Shown: in pieces, positions 28,355 through 38,608 of the stretch
Position numbering within the stretch: the stretch's first letter is position 1
Layout of the letters: the number at the start of each line of letters is the position of its first letter
Source of the DNA: an uncultured Sterolibacterium sp.
GTDB taxonomy: Bacteria > Pseudomonadota > Gammaproteobacteria > Burkholderiales > Rhodocyclaceae
Assembly: GCA_903904605.1 (NCBI GenBank)
Contig: CAIVDC010000145.1
Coordinates: forward strand, 1 to 54,604
DNA: 54,604 bases
Direction: 5' to 3'
Made by a program: the position numbers and the translations under genes
Notes under the pieces: model-generated
Databases searched by the model: none
Told to the model about the DNA's origin: nothing
The model's input: only the letters and a program-made list of their open reading frames with translations

Positions 28355-29313
28355 CGTTTCCCCTTGAAGCCGTCGATCAGCAGGGCCACGATGACCAGGA
28401 GGCCGATGCAGGAGACCTGCACCGATGACGGGATGGTGAGCAGGTTCAGACCGTTCCTGAGCGCGCCGACCGCCAGGACGCCGAGCAGGGTGCCGAACAG
28501 CCAGCCATTGCCATGTTCGAAGGAGGTGCCGCCGACGACCACGGCGGCAATCGCGTCGAACTCCATGCCGATCGCCGCGGTCGGATGACCGGAGCTCATG
28601 CGCGAGGTCAGGATCAGCGCCGCCAGGCCTGCCATCAGGCCGCCGAAGGCATAGACCGCGATCAGGTAGAAGTTGGCGCGGATGCCGGCGAGCTTGAGCG
28701 CGTCGGGGTTGCCGCCGAGTGCGAACACGTAGGTGCCGAAACGCGTCTGGTAGAGCAGCCAGTGGGTCACGGCATAAGCTGCGGCGCCGATCAGCAAGGT
28801 CTGCGGGATGCCGGCCCAACTGCCGGCATAAACGGCTTCCAGGGTACTGTTGCTGACCACGATGCTCTGGCCGTCGGTCGCGAGCAGGGCCAGCCCCTGG
28901 GCGATGCCCATGGTGCCGAGCGTGACGACGAAGGGCGGCATTTTCAGCAGCGCCACCAGCATGCCGTTGACGATGCCGAACACCAGCCCGGTGACCAGCG
29001 AGGCCGCCAGGGCGAACATCAGCGAATATTCGTGGGCCAGCACCCAGGCCAGCACCACGCTGGCCAGCGTGAGCACCGCGCCCATCGAGATATCGACGCC
29101 CTCGGTCATGATGATCAACGTCATCGGCAAGGCCAGCATGAGCAGGATCACCGACTGCAAACCGATGTTGAGCAGGTTCGGGGCGGAGAGAAAATCGCGG
29201 CTCGCCAGGGCGAAGACCACCACCAGCAGCCCGAGTATCCAGGCCACGCCGGGCACTCGACGCAAGCCCGCGCCGAAGGCCGACGGCCGTATCGCAATGA
29301 TCGTGTCACTCAT
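28351..29313 (-). CDS. Rbs-type ABC transporter permease, first subunit
   Basis: A 320-residue RbsC-like permease. The usual motif reads MTLIIMTEGVDISMGAVLTL, followed by VNGMLVALLKMPPFVVTLG and ALGGNPDALKLAGI. ATG 29313 lies just before the ATPase stop, an 8-base overlap; a longer upstream start would lie well inside the ATPase gene. It shares the fold with the next gene but is clearly divergent in sequence, so the two are distinct subunits rather than a recent duplication. Confidence 0.92.
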   Translation of the reverse strand: MSDTIIAIRPSAFGAGLRRVPGVAWILGLLVVVFALASRDFLSAPNLLNIGLQSVILLMLALPMTLIIMTEGVDISMGAVLTLASVVLAWVLAHEYSLMFALAASLVTGLVFGIVNGMLVALLKMPPFVVTLGTMGIAQGLALLATDGQSIVVSNSTLEAVYAGSWAGIPQTLLIGAAAYAVTHWLLYQTRFGTYVFALGGNPDALKLAGIRANFYLIAVYAFGGLMAGLAALILTSRMSSGHPTAAIGMEFDAIAAVVVGGTSFEHGNGWLFGTLLGVLAVGALRNGLNLLTIPSSVQVSCIGLLVIVALLIDGFKGKR

Positions 29314-30805
29314 GATGTACGCCCATTTTGAGAATGCTTTCCTCGGAAAGTTGTTCCCTCGACAGATGGCCGGCGATGCGGCCATCGCGCATCACGTAGC
29401 TGCGGTCGCATACCTGGACGATTTCCGACAGCTCCGAACTGATCATCAGCACGCCGGCACCTTGCTGCACCAGCTGGTCGATCAGCGCGAAGATCTCGGC
29501 CTTGGCGCCGACGTCGATGCCGCGTGTCGGTTCGTCGATGATGAACAGGCGCGAACCGGAGCCCAGCCACTTGCCGATCACCACCTTCTGCTGGTTGCCG
29601 CCTGAGAGCAGGCGCACCGGACGCAGTGCGCTCGGGGTCGAGATGCGCAGGCGATCGATCAGCGCACCGGCGATCTGCCTTGCCTTGGACGTCTTGTAGA
29701 GGCGGTTGGGAAAGGCCAGCGGCAGGCCGGGCAGCATGAGGTTGTCGCAAACCGAGCGGATCAGCGCCAGACCTTCGGCCTTGCGGGACTCCGGGATCAG
29801 CGCGATGCCGGCCGCGACCGCCTTGTCCGGGCCGCCGCGGTGCGGTGCGGCGTGGAGGCGTATTTCGCCGGCGGTGACGCGGTCGGCGCCGAAGATCGCC
29901 CTCGCCACCTCGCTGCGGCCTGCGCCGACCAGCCCCGACAGGCCGACGATCTCGCCGCTCCTGACCGTCAGGTTGATGCCCTTCACGCCGTTGGCTGAAG
30001 AAAGGTCCTTGACCTCCAGGATCATCTCGCCTGCCGTCTTGCAGAAGGTGCGCGCGTAGCTGCGATCGACGCTGCGTCCGACCATGAGATGCACCAGTTC
30101 GTCCGGTGTCGCCTCGCCGGGCAGCAGGGACGCAACTTTCCGGCCGTCGCGCAGGACCGTGATGCGGTCGCCCATCGAGAACACTTCGGCCATCCGGTGC
30201 GAGATGTACACGATGGCCACGCCATCGGCCTGGAGCTGTCGGATCATGGTGAACAGGCGCTCGGTCTCGCGGTCGGAAAGCGCTGCGGTCGGTTCGTCCA
30301 TGACCAGGATGCGCGCCTGTTGCGACAGGGCCTTGGCGATTTCGACCATCTGCTGCTGGGCCACACCCAGTTCATGGACCAGGGTCTTGGTCGAAACGTC
30401 CAGGCCGAGCAGATCGAGCAGCTTCTTCGCTTCGGCATGCATCCGCGCGTGATCGACCGTTCCGGGGAATCGGCCCGAGAACTCGCGACCGAGAAAGATG
30501 TTCTGCGCGATGGAAAGATAGGGCACCAGGGAAAATTCCTGGAAGATGACGGCGATCCCGAGCTTGCGGGCATCGGCCGGCGAGCGGATCTCGACTTTCT
30601 CGCCGCAATGGAAGAATTCGCCTTCGTCGGCGCGATAGGCGCCGCACAGCACTTTCATCAGCGAGGACTTGCCGGCGCCGTTCTCGCCGACCAGCATATG
30701 CACTTCGCCGGGATAGACGGCGAAGGAAACATCGTCGAGCGCCTTCACGCCGGGAAACTGCTTGCTGATGCCGCGCAGTTCCAGCAGTGGCACGGATGTG
30801 TTCAT
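29306..30805 (-). CDS. Rbs-type ABC transporter ATP-binding protein (two ATPase domains)
   Basis: A 499-residue RbsA-type subunit. Domain 1 has Walker A GENGAGKS (residues 40-47), a weak signature LGVAQQQMVEIAKAL normal for this family, and Walker B ILVMDEPTAALS. Domain 2 has the degenerate P-loop GLVGAGRSE, a full signature LSGGNQQKVVIGKWL and LFIIDEPTRGIDVGAK. The degenerate second P-loop is typical of RbsA, MglA and XylG. It energises the two permeases encoded downstream. Start 30805 gives MNTSVPLLELRGISKQF. Confidence 0.94.
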   Translation of the reverse strand: MNTSVPLLELRGISKQFPGVKALDDVSFAVYPGEVHMLVGENGAGKSSLMKVLCGAYRADEGEFFHCGEKVEIRSPADARKLGIAVIFQEFSLVPYLSIAQNIFLGREFSGRFPGTVDHARMHAEAKKLLDLLGLDVSTKTLVHELGVAQQQMVEIAKALSQQARILVMDEPTAALSDRETERLFTMIRQLQADGVAIVYISHRMAEVFSMGDRITVLRDGRKVASLLPGEATPDELVHLMVGRSVDRSYARTFCKTAGEMILEVKDLSSANGVKGINLTVRSGEIVGLSGLVGAGRSEVARAIFGADRVTAGEIRLHAAPHRGGPDKAVAAGIALIPESRKAEGLALIRSVCDNLMLPGLPLAFPNRLYKTSKARQIAGALIDRLRISTPSALRPVRLLSGGNQQKVVIGKWLGSGSRLFIIDEPTRGIDVGAKAEIFALIDQLVQQGAGVLMISSELSEIVQVCDRSYVMRDGRIAGHLSREQLSEESILKMGVHHE

Positions 30806-30840
30806 CGTCGCTTCCCGGTCATCGGCTGGAAATTCGAGGT

Positions 30841-32253
<1,413 letters not shown>

Positions 32254-32262
32254 GTGATTGCC

Positions 32263-33483
32263 CTAGAGCAGCAGGGTGAGCGGATGTTCGATCAGCTTCT
32301 TGAATGCGGCGAGAAACTCCGCCCCCAGCGCGCCGTCGACCACGCGGTGGTCGGCCGAGAGGGTGCAGGTCATCAGGGTCGCGATAGCGAGGGCCCCGTC
32401 CTTGACCACCGGCCTCGGCTCGCCGGCGCCGACCGCCAGGATGGCGGACTGGGGCGGGTTGATGATGGCCGCGAACTCCCGGATGCCGTACATGCCGAGG
32501 TTGGAGATGGTGAAGCCGCCGCCCTGGTATTCGTCCTGCGCGAGTTTGCCGGCCCGGCCCCGCAGGCCCAGATCCTTGATCTCGGCCGAGATCTGCGCCA
32601 GGCCCTTGCGCTCGGCATCCCTGACGATAGGCGTGATCAGGCCGGTCGGCGTCGCGACCGCGACCGACACATCCACGTGGCTGTAGCGGCGTATCGCGGC
32701 CTCGGTCCAGGAGGCATTGACGCCGGGCAGCTTCTTGAGGGCCACGGCGGCCGCCTTGATCACGAAGTCATTGACGGAAAGCCGGGTGTCCTCGGCGCAG
32801 TCGTTGATCTCCTGGCGGAGCTTGAGCAGGGCGTCGATGGCACAATCGATGCTGAGGTAGAAATGCGGGATGTTCTGCTTCGCGTCCGCCAGGCGTTTGG
32901 CGATCATCCGGCGCATGCTGCTGTTGGGGATTTCCTCGTATGCCCCTGCTGCCACCGCCAAGGGCAGCGTTGCGGCGCCCGCGGCAGGCGCCGCTTCGAC
33001 ATCCAGCCTGACGATCCGGCCGTTCGGGCCCGAGCCTCTGATCCGGGCGAGGTCCACGCCTCGTTCGGCGGCGATCCGCCTGGCCAGCGGGCTGGCCAGG
33101 ATCCGCCCGGACGTGCCGATCGCGGCGGCCGGGGCCGCCGCGACGGACGCTGCGGCGGATGCTGCCGGCAAGGCTGCGGGCGCAGGCGCTGCCTTCGGCG
33201 GCGCGGCCGCGCTCGGCTGCGTCAGGGCCGCGGCGTCCTCGCCGGGCGCGAGCAGCAGGGCGATTAGCGCCTCGACCTTGACGTTCTGAGTCGCGTCGGG
33301 GACGACGATCCGGCCGAGTACGCCTTCGTGCTCGGCCGTCAGTTCGACGATGGCCTTGTCGGTTTCGATCTCGGCCAGGATGTCGCCCGCCTTGACCGCC
33401 TCGCCTTCCTTCTTCAGCCAGCGCGCGATGGCGCCTTCCGTCATCGACGGCGAAACCGCGGGCATTCGTATTTCTATGGGCAC
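32263..33483 (-). CDS. 2-Oxoacid dehydrogenase dihydrolipoyl acyltransferase (E2)
   Basis: A 406-residue E2 with one lipoyl domain (lipoylated Lys43 in EIETDKAIVEL). An Ala/Pro-rich linker (about 85-125) follows, then a peripheral-subunit-binding domain (about 128-162, ILASPLARRIAAERGVDL). The catalytic domain ends with ADHRVVDGALGAEFL (active-site His379). It transfers the acyl group made by E1 to CoA. The acyl specificity (acetyl, branched or other) cannot be read reliably. One lipoyl domain and the short catalytic core fit acetoin- or branched-chain-type complexes as well as pyruvate dehydrogenase. Confidence 0.94.
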   Translation of the reverse strand: MPIEIRMPAVSPSMTEGAIARWLKKEGEAVKAGDILAEIETDKAIVELTAEHEGVLGRIVVPDATQNVKVEALIALLLAPGEDAAALTQPSAAAPPKAAPAPAALPAASAAASVAAAPAAAIGTSGRILASPLARRIAAERGVDLARIRGSGPNGRIVRLDVEAAPAAGAATLPLAVAAGAYEEIPNSSMRRMIAKRLADAKQNIPHFYLSIDCAIDALLKLRQEINDCAEDTRLSVNDFVIKAAAVALKKLPGVNASWTEAAIRRYSHVDVSVAVATPTGLITPIVRDAERKGLAQISAEIKDLGLRGRAGKLAQDEYQGGGFTISNLGMYGIREFAAIINPPQSAILAVGAGEPRPVVKDGALAIATLMTCTLSADHRVVDGALGAEFLAAFKKLIEHPLTLLL

Positions 33484-33496
33484 TTGTCTCTCCCGT

Positions 33497-34048
33497 TTAA
33501 GCGGCCTCCGGGCGACCCGGATCGGCCGGATGCCAGAGGCGATGATCGGTTTCTTTCTCGTAGGCCTTGCCCTTGGGGTAGCTCACCAGTTCCAGCTGCA
33601 TGCCCCAGGGCGAGAGAAAGTACACCCAGGTCTGCCCGGCGCTGGCGTTCTTCGACAGGGTGGGTTCGCCGAGGATGGTCACGCCCCTGGCCTTGAGGTA
33701 GGCCAGCGCCTGGTCGAAGTCGTCGACGTAGAAGGCTAGATGATGGCCGCCGACGTCGCTGTTATTCGGTTGCTGCCGGTTCTGGTCCGGGGCCTGGTAT
33801 TCGAAGATCTCGAAATTCGACCCGGACTTGCAGCGAAGGAATTTCAGCCGCTTCATGACGGCACGCGGATGGACGTTGAGATGCTCCTGCATCCAGTCGT
33901 CGTCGGCGGCAAACGGCCCGAGTTCGTAGAAGGGCTCGCAGCCGATGACGTTCACGAAGAAGTCCACCGCCTGTTGCAGATCCGGGACGGTGAAGCCGAT
34001 GTGGTCGGTTCCGCGCAGCCCGGGCAGGCCCTGCACCTCCCCGCTCAA
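33497..34048 (-). CDS. VOC-superfamily (glyoxalase/dioxygenase-fold) protein
   Basis: A 183-residue protein with two beta-alpha-beta-beta-beta modules: GTDHIGFTVPDLQQAVDFFV at the start and GGHHLAFYVDDFDQALAYLK in the second. Candidate metal ligands are the His residues of DHIGF and HHLAF and the Glu of MQLELVSY. The start overlaps the E1 stop (ATGA), so it is made in step with E1. VOC enzymes include glyoxalases, epimerases and ring-cleaving dioxygenases. Its position between E1 and E2 suggests a pathway step or repair of an alpha-keto or aldehyde intermediate; the reaction is unknown. Confidence 0.88.
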   Translation of the reverse strand: MSGEVQGLPGLRGTDHIGFTVPDLQQAVDFFVNVIGCEPFYELGPFAADDDWMQEHLNVHPRAVMKRLKFLRCKSGSNFEIFEYQAPDQNRQQPNNSDVGGHHLAFYVDDFDQALAYLKARGVTILGEPTLSKNASAGQTWVYFLSPWGMQLELVSYPKGKAYEKETDHRLWHPADPGRPEAA

Positions 34049-36231
34049 GGCAGCGGCCTCCCCATGTCGGCCATCATGGCGCTGAAGCCGGCCCTGATTT
34101 CCTCGAGGCCGACGAAAGCGGCCCGCTCCAGCACCTTGGAGACGCTGGGCGACGCTTCGCCGCCGCGGATCCGGGCCACCGGCTGATCGAGGTAGTCGAA
34201 ATAGCGGCGCTGCACTTCATCGGTCAGCATCGCGCCGTAGGAAGCGGTCAGCGGACTTTGTTCGAGCACCACGACATTGTTGGTCTTCATGACGCTCGCG
34301 CCTATCGTGTCCCAGTCCAGGCCGGCCCGGTCCAGGGACCTCAGGTCGATCACCTCGACGTCGAGGCCCATTTCCTCGGCCGCCTTGACGGCCAGCGGGG
34401 TCATGGCCAGATAGGTGAGTACGGTGAAGGCCGAGCCGGGCCGCACCACCTTGGCGCGGCCCAGCGGGATGAAGTAGTCGACATCGCTGAGCGGGCCCGG
34501 CCCGCTGCTGTTGTAGAGCCCGACATGCTCGATCATGAGCACCGGGTCCTCGCACAAGAGCGCGCTGTTCATCAGGCCGACGTAGTCGAAAGGGGTGGAC
34601 GGCGCGACGATGCGCCAGCCCGGCCACATCGCATACAGGCCGGCCGGATCCATCGAATGCTGCGAGCCGTAGCCGGTGCCGATGGCGACCTTGGTGCGCA
34701 GCACCAGGGGCATCCGCGTCTCGCCACCGAACATGTGCCGCGCCTTGGCGATCTGGTTGAAGACCTGGTCGGCGGCCACCAGGGCGAAGTCCGGATACAT
34801 GAATTCGACCACGGGACGGTAGCTGCCTTCCATCGCCACGCCGCCGGCCAGGCCGACGAAGCCCTGCTCGGCGATGGGGGAGGGCACGATGCGGTCGGGG
34901 AAACGGTCGGCCAGGCCGCGCGTCGCGCCGTTGGTGCCGCCCTTGAGTTTATGGATGTCCTCGCCGATGCAAAAGATGCGCTCGTCCTGTTCCATCCGCC
35001 GCCCCATGACCTGGGAGACGACATCGATGAACTTGACTTCCCCTACCGGTCCGGAGGCGCTCTCCAGTTCCTCGAAGCGGGCGTTTGCGAACTCGGACAG
35101 GTCGCCGCGCAGGCCCTCGTCGCGGAACTCCGGCTTGGGCCAGAGGCTGGGAATGATCCGGCGCTTGGCCCCGTCCATTTCGGTCAGCCGGCCAACCGCT
35201 TCGGCCATGGCGTTCTGGGCGTTGGCGCGAATCGCCTGGTTCTCGTCCGGGGTCAGCCAGTCGCGAACGATCATTTCCTGGGCGATGCGCTGCAAGGGAT
35301 CGCGCTCTCGCCAGCCGGCCTCTTCCTCCTTGCTGCGGTAGCCGAAGGCGCTGCCCGGCAGTCCGCCGCCGTGATGGAAGAAACGATAGACCTCGGCCTC
35401 GATGATCGCCGGACCCTTGCCCGAACGCATGCCTTCCAGGGCCATCAGGGTGGCGATGCGCACCGCCACCGGATCCATGCCGTCGACCCGGAAGGCCGGA
35501 ATCCCGTATGCCGCGCCGCGCGAGGACAGGCGTGTTTCGCGCGTCTCCTCCTTGATCGTGGTGGACACCGCATAGCCGTTGTTCTCGATGAAGAAGCAGA
35601 TCGGCAGGTTCCACAGCGCGGCGAGATTCATCGATTCCGGCACCGCGCCGATGTTGACCGCACCGTCGCCGAAGAAAGTGAAGGCGACCTGGCCCCGCCC
35701 TTGCCGCTTCTTGGCCCAGGCGACGCCATTGGCGATCGGCACGCCGCCGCCGACGATGGCGTTGGTGCCCAGGGCCCCGGCTTCTTCCCAGCGCAGGTGC
35801 ATGGAGCCGCCGCGGCCCTTGCAGAAGCCGTCGGCCAGGCCCAGGATCTCGGCCAGGGTGCGGTACAGGAACTGCCTCACCTGCCCCGGGATCGGCTCAT
35901 GGCGCGGGTCGTAGTCCGCCGGGTCGATATGGCGCAGACCCTTGGCGAGGAACTGGTGGTGGCCCCGGTGCGAGCCGGTGATCTGGTCGCCCGTATGCAG
36001 TTCGGCCATCACCCCGACGGCCGCGCCATCCTGGCCGATGCTCGAGTGGGCGGGACCATGGATCAGACCCTGTCCGTCGAGGTCCAGCACCGCCTCCTCG
36101 AAAGCGCGGACGATGTGCAGGTGGTGCAGCATCTGCAGCAGGGCTCCCGCCCCCAATGCGTCCCAGTCCTTCGACGTCGAGCGGATCTCCTGCCAGGGCG
36201 CTTCCGGCGCAAGATTGATTATCTTCGGCAT
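34045..36231 (-). CDS. Thiamine-dependent 2-oxoacid dehydrogenase E1, fused alpha and beta subunits
   Basis: A 728-residue single-chain E1. The alpha part (about 1-385) has GRGGSMHLRWEE, the substrate-pocket region GALGTNAIVGGGVPIANG, and the thiamine-diphosphate motif from GDGAVNIG (188-195) to ENN (216-218). The beta part (from about 398) has KFIDVVSQVMGRRM, IGEDIHKLKGG, AEQGFVGLAGGVAMEG and EFMYPDFALVAADQ. In most proteobacterial acetoin or branched-chain complexes these are two genes. The alpha part resembles acetoin/pyruvate E1. ATG 36231 has AAGGAAGG upstream; earlier in-frame sequence includes a REP-like hairpin and is rejected as coding. Confidence 0.93.
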   Translation of the reverse strand: MPKIINLAPEAPWQEIRSTSKDWDALGAGALLQMLHHLHIVRAFEEAVLDLDGQGLIHGPAHSSIGQDGAAVGVMAELHTGDQITGSHRGHHQFLAKGLRHIDPADYDPRHEPIPGQVRQFLYRTLAEILGLADGFCKGRGGSMHLRWEEAGALGTNAIVGGGVPIANGVAWAKKRQGRGQVAFTFFGDGAVNIGAVPESMNLAALWNLPICFFIENNGYAVSTTIKEETRETRLSSRGAAYGIPAFRVDGMDPVAVRIATLMALEGMRSGKGPAIIEAEVYRFFHHGGGLPGSAFGYRSKEEEAGWRERDPLQRIAQEMIVRDWLTPDENQAIRANAQNAMAEAVGRLTEMDGAKRRIIPSLWPKPEFRDEGLRGDLSEFANARFEELESASGPVGEVKFIDVVSQVMGRRMEQDERIFCIGEDIHKLKGGTNGATRGLADRFPDRIVPSPIAEQGFVGLAGGVAMEGSYRPVVEFMYPDFALVAADQVFNQIAKARHMFGGETRMPLVLRTKVAIGTGYGSQHSMDPAGLYAMWPGWRIVAPSTPFDYVGLMNSALLCEDPVLMIEHVGLYNSSGPGPLSDVDYFIPLGRAKVVRPGSAFTVLTYLAMTPLAVKAAEEMGLDVEVIDLRSLDRAGLDWDTIGASVMKTNNVVVLEQSPLTASYGAMLTDEVQRRYFDYLDQPVARIRGGEASPSVSKVLERAAFVGLEEIRAGFSAMMADMGRPLP

Positions 36232-36257
36232 TCCGTTTTCCTTCCTTCGCGGCGTAG

Positions 36258-36292
36258 GTCGGCCTTCAGGCCGACAGTCGGGCCGAAGCCCG
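36258..36292. repeat. REP-like paired hairpins between hydroxyacid dehydrogenase and E1 genes
   Basis: Two adjacent hairpins: GTCGGCC-TTCA-GGCCGAC (36258-36275, perfect 7-bp stem) and CGGGC-CGAA-GCCCG (36279-36292, 5-bp stem). The flanking GTAGGTCGGCCTTCAGGC text resembles extragenic palindromic repeats common in beta- and gammaproteobacteria. It is the largest gap (84 bases) inside the catabolic operon. Likely roles are 3'-end protection or partial termination. Confidence 0.55.
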
Positions 36293-36315
36293 TCCTGCAA
36301 TTGAAAAAGCTCCTC

Positions 36316-37257
36316 TCACGACAAACCGTCCGCGACTTCGACATTCTCCGGCTTGAGTTCGATGCCCGACGCCTTCGCCTGCATCAGCAGCAGGGTCGAA
36401 AAATCCTGTTCGGTGTAGCCGTGGCCCATCTGCGTCTGGATCAGGTCGCGGGTCGCGGAGGCGAGCGGCATCGGCACTTCGTAGCGGCGTCCCGCGTCCA
36501 GCCCCAGATCCATGTCCTTGCGCAACAGGGTGGGGGTGAATGTCACCTTGAAATCCAGATTGACGAAGGCCGGCGTCTTGTAGCGCGTGAACACCGAACC
36601 GGCCACGCTGTTGTTGATGAAGTCGAGAAAGGCGTGGCGCGGCAGGCCGGCCTTCTCGGCGAGCACCGTGATCTCGGACAGCGACTGGGTGACCACGCCG
36701 AGCAGGACGTTGTGGCAGATCTTGGCGATGCGCGCGAGTTCGCCTTCCCCGACATAGCTCGCGCCGTTCGGGGCGATCAGTTCGAGGAAGGGCCGGCATT
36801 CCTCGAACAGTTCCCGCGGCCCCGAGGTGACGATGGAAAGCTTGCCGGCCTTGATCACCTTGGCGTTGCCGGAAACCGGCGCTGCCAGCATCCGGCTGCC
36901 CGAGCGGGCCACGGCCGCTCTGATCTCCGCCGAGCATTCCAGCGAGATCGAGGTGGAATCGACCAGGATGCGCGGACCCCTTCCGTTCTGCCGGTACAGC
37001 CCCTGGGACCCGAGCAGCACTTCCTTCAGGTCGCGGTCGCTGGCCAGCATGGTGAACACGATGTCGCACCCGGCGAGATCTTCGATCTTCTCGGCGATCT
37101 TGGCCCCGTGCGCTGCCAGCGGTTCGGCCTTGGAGCGGGTGCGGTTCCACACCGTGATGTCGCACCCGGCCTTGGCCAGCTTGCCGGCCATCTCGAAGCC
37201 CATGCGTCCGGCGCCGATCCAGCCCAATCTTGCCGTTTTCAGGTTTTCAGCACTCAT
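36316..37257 (-). CDS. NAD(P)-dependent beta-hydroxyacid dehydrogenase (3-hydroxyisobutyrate dehydrogenase family)
   Basis: A 313-residue beta-HAD family protein. The Rossmann motif GAGRMG is at 15-20, with VWNRTRSKAEPL next to it; Asn and Arg there suggest NADP is possible. The substrate loop reads APVSGNAKVIKAGKLSIV instead of the common APVSGG. The catalytic Lys is Lys179 in ARIAKICHN. The residues DSTSIS replace the usual DMSTISP. It would oxidise or reduce a beta- or gamma-hydroxy acid/semialdehyde pair. Next to an aldehyde dehydrogenase it fits conversion of a hydroxyacid to a semialdehyde, but the substrate is not identifiable. Confidence 0.88.
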   Translation of the reverse strand: MSAENLKTARLGWIGAGRMGFEMAGKLAKAGCDITVWNRTRSKAEPLAAHGAKIAEKIEDLAGCDIVFTMLASDRDLKEVLLGSQGLYRQNGRGPRILVDSTSISLECSAEIRAAVARSGSRMLAAPVSGNAKVIKAGKLSIVTSGPRELFEECRPFLELIAPNGASYVGEGELARIAKICHNVLLGVVTQSLSEITVLAEKAGLPRHAFLDFINNSVAGSVFTRYKTPAFVNLDFKVTFTPTLLRKDMDLGLDAGRRYEVPMPLASATRDLIQTQMGHGYTEQDFSTLLLMQAKASGIELKPENVEVADGLS

Positions 37258-37278
37258 GTCAACGTTCTTTCCCGGGCA

Positions 37279-38583
37279 TCAATAACGGTTGGCGATCGGC
37301 AGTTCCTCGGCCGGGAACAGCGTGATGATCTGCGCGCCGCGCGGCGTCACGACTACCTCTTCCTCGATGCGCGCGGCGGAGAAGCCGTCGGTCGCCGGGC
37401 AGAAGGTCTCCACCGCGAAGCACATGCCCACCTTCAGTTCCATCGGCTCCTGGATCGAAGTCAGGCGCGAAATGATCGGCCGCTCGTGCAGTCCCAGCCC
37501 CAGGCCGTGGCAGAAGTTCAGACCGAAGGCTTCCATCTCCGTGTCGATGCCGATTTCATGGCAGGTCGGGAAAGCCAGGGCGATCTTGTCGGTCATGACG
37601 CCGGGCTTGATCAGGTCGATGGCCCGGTCCATCCACTCGCGCGCCTTCTTGTAGGCGGTCACCTGCGGCGGCGTCGCGCGGCCGACGTTGAACGTCCGGT
37701 AGTAGCAGGTGCGGTAGCCCATGAAGGAGTGGATGATGTCGAAGAACGCCTGGTCGCCGGGCCTGATCAACCGGTCGGTGAAGTTGTGCGGATGCGGACA
37801 GCAGCGCTCGCCGGAGATGGCGTTGATCGCCTCGACGCAGTCCGAGCCCATCTCGTAGAGACGGGCGTTGGCCAGCGCCACCACCTGGTTCTCGCGGATG
37901 CCGGGCTTCAGCGCTTCGTAGATGTCCTGGTACACGCCATCGACCATGGCGGCGGCCATGTTGAGCAGGGTGATCTCGTCGGCGCTCTTGATCTGGCGCG
38001 CGTCGAGCATCACCTGCTGGCCGTCCCTCACCTCGATGCCGAGCTTCTGCAGTTCGAACAGCATCGGCGGCTCGACCACGTCGATGCCCAGCGGCATGTC
38101 GGCCATGCCTTCGGCGTCGAGGATGGCCTTGATCTCGCGGGCGGCGTCGCGGAACAGGCCGGCGTCGGTGGGGACGGCGCCGCGCAGGCCGAGCAGGCCG
38201 GCCTTGCAGTGGTCATGGCCGAGCCAGGGCGCATGCAGGCGGTGATGCTTGGCGGCCGAACCGAAATCCCAGATGTAGGGGTCGCCGCTGCCGGTCAGGA
38301 GCGAGTAGCGGGTCAGCTTGTCGCGCGCCCACTCGCCGATGACCGTGCTCGTGGTGTAGCGGATGTTGTGCTGGTCGAAGCAGAGCAGGGCGCCCAGGTC
38401 GGATTTCGCCAGGGCCTGGCGCACCCGCGCCAGGCGGTAATCGTGCAGGCGGCGGAAATTGATGCGCTCCTCGAAGTCCACCTGCATGTGGCCCGGCGCC
38501 TGGATCGGCCGGTCCCACTGGTGTCCCGGGTCGATGTCCTCGAGGCGGATGATCTTCGGTTCGTGGATTTGCTTCTTTGCCAT
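37279..38583 (-). CDS. M24 (pita-bread fold) hydrolase with altered metal site
   Basis: A 434-residue protein with an N-terminal creatinase/prolidase-like domain (about 40-195) and a C-terminal M24 domain. Aligning motifs with aminopeptidase P gives metal ligands Asp282 (FFDIIHSF), His359 (CHGLGLGLHE), Glu392 (FAVET) and Glu407 (RIEEEV). The second Asp ligand, 11 residues after the first, is Cys293 (YRTCYYRTF). M24 proteins include peptidases but also creatinase, ectoine hydrolase and DMSP lyase DddP, so non-peptide substrates are likely in a catabolic operon. DddP's additional Asp is also absent here. The gene lies between aldehyde and hydroxyacid dehydrogenase genes with short gaps. Confidence 0.85.
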   Translation of the reverse strand: MAKKQIHEPKIIRLEDIDPGHQWDRPIQAPGHMQVDFEERINFRRLHDYRLARVRQALAKSDLGALLCFDQHNIRYTTSTVIGEWARDKLTRYSLLTGSGDPYIWDFGSAAKHHRLHAPWLGHDHCKAGLLGLRGAVPTDAGLFRDAAREIKAILDAEGMADMPLGIDVVEPPMLFELQKLGIEVRDGQQVMLDARQIKSADEITLLNMAAAMVDGVYQDIYEALKPGIRENQVVALANARLYEMGSDCVEAINAISGERCCPHPHNFTDRLIRPGDQAFFDIIHSFMGYRTCYYRTFNVGRATPPQVTAYKKAREWMDRAIDLIKPGVMTDKIALAFPTCHEIGIDTEMEAFGLNFCHGLGLGLHERPIISRLTSIQEPMELKVGMCFAVETFCPATDGFSAARIEEEVVVTPRGAQIITLFPAEELPIANRY

Positions 38584-38608
38584 GTCGCTTCTCCTTTAGG
38601 CTGCCCGC

